Below are positions 61,228 to 64,000 of a DNA stretch of 64,000 nt, one piece after another (within the stretch, counting starts at the first letter, position 1; each line of letters opens with the position of its first letter). The position numbers were made by a program, and so were the translations under genes. Where the stretch lies: NCBI RefSeq assembly GCF_040436345.1, contig NC_133223.1, positions 7,668,847 through 7,732,846 on the forward strand. Reading direction: 5' to 3'. The DNA comes from Pagrus major (lineage: Eukaryota > Chordata > Actinopteri > Spariformes > Sparidae). The notes below the pieces were generated by a model that searched no databases, was not told where the DNA came from, and worked only from the letters and a program-made list of their open reading frames with translations.

Positions 61228-63483
61228 GTGAGATTGTGAAGTAGTTATAACAGCAATGGAGGACTGGTCAAGGAAATGTCTTCCACCTCAGATTGTGTTT
61301 AGATTTCAACCAGCCACCGTCTTTCTGTCCAGGTCCTGATCCTGAAGGGACAGAAACATGAGGTGACCTTCCTCTGCCCTTCCCCTGATGGCATCCATAT
61401 CGCTGTGGGCTACGAAGATGGTGCTGTGAGAATCTTCAGCTTGCTGAATGGAGAGAGCAACGTCTCTTTCAATGGCCATAAGTCTGCTGTCAGCGTCATA
61501 CGCTATGACAGGCTCGGAGCTCGGCTTGTCACTGGTTCCAAGGTAAGTCAGGCAGGGTTTTAATGATTTTTGTTAAGGTGATTTTCACAGTGTTTCAAAA
61601 TTGTACACAGGGATGGAGTGTTAAGTGTTACAATCAGTAGAAGATAAAGTGGGTTTAGGAAATCCTTTTTTTGTGTCCTGACTTGATCAAATCAGTAAAA
61701 TTCCAGTCTGCATTCAGGTCCACTGGTTTGTTGCCTATTTGTTACAGCATCTGTTACACATGTTATTACATTTTCCTCCTCCCTTCAGGACACAGATGTG
61801 ATCGTGTGGGACATCATCAATGAGTGTGGGTTGTACAGGCTGAGAGGCCATAAAGACGTCATCACACAGGCCTTGTTCCTCAAAGACAAGAACCTCCTGG
61901 TCACAAGGTAAGACACCTTTTACCTGCTGCCTTCACTGATTCACCAGTTTATTGATAACATGTAGATTCTAAAAACACATTATTACAATAATGTCAATTA
62001 CTGACTATGTATTTTATTGAGGATCATTAAGGACTAGAGGTTGAAAGATAGTTGTTTTTTAATAACAGCAGCCTGGAGCAGGAAAATAGTGATAACCAAT
62101 TTAAAAATTTGACACAGAAGTAACTAAATAAATAAAGACCTGAACTGAAATAACTATAAATACATCTAGGTAAGAGCAATTTTTATTTTTTGAGGTATTA
62201 TTTTCTCGCGAAGTCAGTAATTCCAGATGAGATTGAGTCTGTGAAAAACACTGATATACGCTGGCTGGCCAAAAAACAAGTCACACACTCTAATATTTCG
62301 TTGGACCGTCTTTAGCTTTGATTACAGCACACATTCGTCGTGGCATTGTTGTGATAAGCGTATGCAATGTCACAACATTTATTTCCATCCAGATTTGCAT
62401 TAATTTTTCCCCTAGATCTTGTATTAATGGAGAGTCGGGCCGCTGCATAAAGTCACATCCCAATGATTCTCAATGGGGTTCAGGTCTGGACTCTGTGGTG
62501 GCCAATCCATGTGTGAAAATGATGTCTCATGCTCCCTGAACCACTCTTTCACACTTTGAGCCCGATGAATCATGGCACTGTCATCTTGGAACATGCCCGT
62601 GCCATCAGGGAAGAAAAAATCCATTGATGGAAAAACCTGGTCATTCAGTATATTTTTTTTTTTTCACATAATGTTGCTGAACCTAGCCCTGACCAACTGA
62701 ATCAACCCCAGATCATAACACTGCCCCCACAGGCTTGTATGGTAGGCAGTAGGCATGATGGGTGCATCACTTTACCCGCCTCTCTTCTTGGGGTAAATCT
62801 GGACTCATCAGACCACATGACCTTTTTCCATTGCTCCAGAGTCCAATCTTTATGCTCCCTAGCAAATTGAAGTCTTTTTCCCTTGTTTTTGGCCAAGCAG
62901 TGTATGTCCATGCATGACTGGTGGAGAGTACACCACCATGGGCCACGAATGGAGCCAAGTTCAGGCGATACTGATAGTTTATTAAACGTCCTACCTAAAC
63001 GTTGATTCCATCTTCAGTGCTGACAGAGGTCAAGCATGTTTGTTAAAAACCAAACTGAACAGAAATGTGAACAGTACGTACAGTAAATACAACATGTATG
63101 CAGATTTAAGCTACACTACATGACTTCACACTGTCTTTGATGCAACCAGACAGCCTTCTGACCTGCATATGGATTCATTAGTGCTACTGTGTTTCAAATG
63201 ATATGATCCTAAATGTAATGTGATATTAAAAATAATGTTTGAATTGTTTTTTTTAAGCTAATAACCTTTTTAAAACATTATATTTAATACCATTAATAAC
63301 ATCCTCATAGGCTTTACACTGTTCGGAACAAGATCTGCACTGCTATTAACACAGTGTGTGTATATATGTGTGTGTCTGTGTGTGTGTGCTCTGCCTCTGT
63401 ACAGCTCCAAGGACAGTTTTGTGAAGTGGTGGGACCTGGACACACAGCACTGCTTCAAGACCATGGTGGGCCATCGCAGCGAG
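61054..63483 (+). CDS. wdr3: WDR3 (UTP12/Dip2 homologue), 5' part; gene continues off the right edge
   Basis: WD40 repeat protein of the UTP-B subcomplex of the nucleolar small-subunit processome, needed for 18S rRNA maturation. Visible coding exons: 61054-61227, 61333-61542, 61789-61907, 63405-63483 (582 nt, 194 codons), all with matching phases and GT-AG introns. It starts [20 protein letters not shown], essentially the vertebrate WDR3 N terminus. Four WD-type strand ends are visible: [40 protein letters not shown]. The family protein is about 940 residues, so roughly a fifth is present. The start codon is the first ATG of the exon and matches the conserved start. Confidence 0.96.
61333..61542 (+). 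CDS. wdr3: WDR3 coding exon 2 (residues 59-128)
   Basis: Starts [20 protein letters not shown] after acceptor TTCTGTCCAG; contains [13 protein letters not shown] (second WD40 repeat) and ends LVTGSK at donor GTAAGT. Exactly 70 codons, phase 0. Confidence 0.95.
61789..61907 (+). CDS. wdr3: WDR3 coding exon 3 (residues 129-168)
   Basis: Reads [20 protein letters not shown] and then [19 protein letters not shown] after acceptor CCTCCCTTCAG; donor GTAAGA in phase 2. It holds the D-V-I-V-W-D strand and the G-H dipeptide of the next WD40 repeat. Confidence 0.95.
62257..62970 (-). mobile_element. Tc1-like transposon remnant in a WDR3 intron
   Basis: The left end starts at TA with CGCTGGCTGGCCAAAAAA. 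Minus-strand pieces encode transposase: [15 protein letters not shown] and [20 protein letters not shown] (62911-62702 and overlapping frames), then [20 protein letters not shown] and [18 protein letters not shown] (62624-62424), which hold the second D and the DLNPIE glutamate of the DDE triad. The reading frame is broken and the 5' part of the gene is missing; the right boundary is not clear. It runs antisense to WDR3. Confidence 0.85.
63352..63390 (+). repeat. GT-rich tract before WDR3 coding exon 4
   Basis: AGTGTGTGTATATATGTGTG and TGTCTGTGTGTGTGTGCTCT immediately upstream of the 3' splice site. Confidence 0.9.
63405..63483 (+). CDS. wdr3: WDR3 coding exon 4 (residues 168-194)
   Basis: Reads [20 protein letters not shown] and then MVGHRSE. 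Acceptor CTGCCTCTGTACAG directly follows a UG repeat (63352-63390); donor GTGAGG. Phase 2 in, phase 0 out. The Tc1-like remnant in the preceding intron does not affect the exon. Confidence 0.95.
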
Positions 63484-64000
63484 GTGAGGGACTTCTGACT
63501 CTGCAGTCATTCACACAAACAGAGTGTCGTCCTGACGGAGGAAGAGTAACTCAAAGTACACAGCACTAGAGCCAGACTAGCTGAGTGAGAATGAACAGCT
63601 GGTACTGGATTGGTTACTAAACACATGTAAACATAACTGGTGTTGTCAGAGAACAAAGAGCAGGTCTCACTTTTCAGTCCTGCTTTTTTTATAAAGCAGA
63701 GCTAATTTAGTTTCAGTCTCTTGAGTTCTGCCTGAAAAGATCATTTGATTTTATTACTGCTGTTGACATTACGCCAGCGAGACAGGATTGATTCATTTAA
63801 CCTAATAGAGGCTGATGATTAGATCACTGTGGATCACAATATTCTCTATTACACTCTACTGTAACATCTCTCTGTTTGTTGTCAGCAGGACCTTGTAAAA
63901 AATAAGCTAAGAGCTTGTAACGGTCCACATGTGCAGATTTTATGTGACATTTTTAGCATGATATATTTCCATGCATATTGACTGGTTTAAGTTTGTTATG
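63484..64000 (+). other. wdr3: WDR3 intron, cut by window edge
   Basis: Nothing recognised; the next WDR3 exon is outside the window. Confidence 0.8.

Overview
The window is nuclear DNA of a bony fish. It holds compact vertebrate exons with GT-AG splice sites, long dinucleotide repeats, and the mobile-element mix typical of teleosts (hAT, Tc1, PIF-Harbinger, LINEs, tRNA-derived SINEs). There are no operons, CRISPR arrays, rRNA or tRNA genes. The exon proteins read closest to ray-finned fish; the exact species cannot be told by eye.

Two genes are present, head to head. GDAP2 (macro domain plus CRAL-TRIO/Sec14-like domain) is on the minus strand. Its full coding sequence was reconstructed from 13 coding exons between 55044 and 16705. 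All splice phases agree and the product is 495 residues, against 497 for the human protein as I recall it. WDR3 (nucleolar WD40 protein of the small-subunit processome) is on the plus strand. Its start codon is at 61054 and its first four coding exons (194 codons) are inside the window; the rest lies beyond the right edge. About 6 kb separates the two start codons, and the probable non-coding first exons and promoters lie between 58.4 and 60.3 kb. The GDAP2-WDR3 pair is also adjacent in human, so this is conserved synteny.

Layout. 1-16.0 kb: intergenic, no recognisable exons, with LINE tails, a decayed hAT transposase with a TTF/ZMYM-like zinc finger (10.5-11.4 kb), a LINE 3' end (11.7-12.0 kb) and a palindromic repeat (15.7-16.0 kb). 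16.1-16.7 kb: GDAP2 last exon and probable 3' UTR. 16.7-28.4 kb: an 11.6 kb last intron with a nearly full-length hAT transposon carrying a broken BED-finger transposase (22.8-26.5 kb). 28.4-55.1 kb: the remaining GDAP2 exons, with intronic LINE, Tc1, Harbinger, hAT and SINE copies. 55.1-60.3 kb: first intron and promoter region. 60.3-64 kb: WDR3, with a Tc1-like remnant in one intron.

No undescribed enzymatic or defence system is visible. The observations most worth checking are RNA-level: UG-repeat tracts next to several splice sites, a 34-bp perfect hairpin made from Tc1 transposase sequence inside a GDAP2 intron, a 29-bp perfect inverted repeat with a 5-nt loop, and a 42-nt last coding exon separated from the rest of the gene by 11.6 kb.
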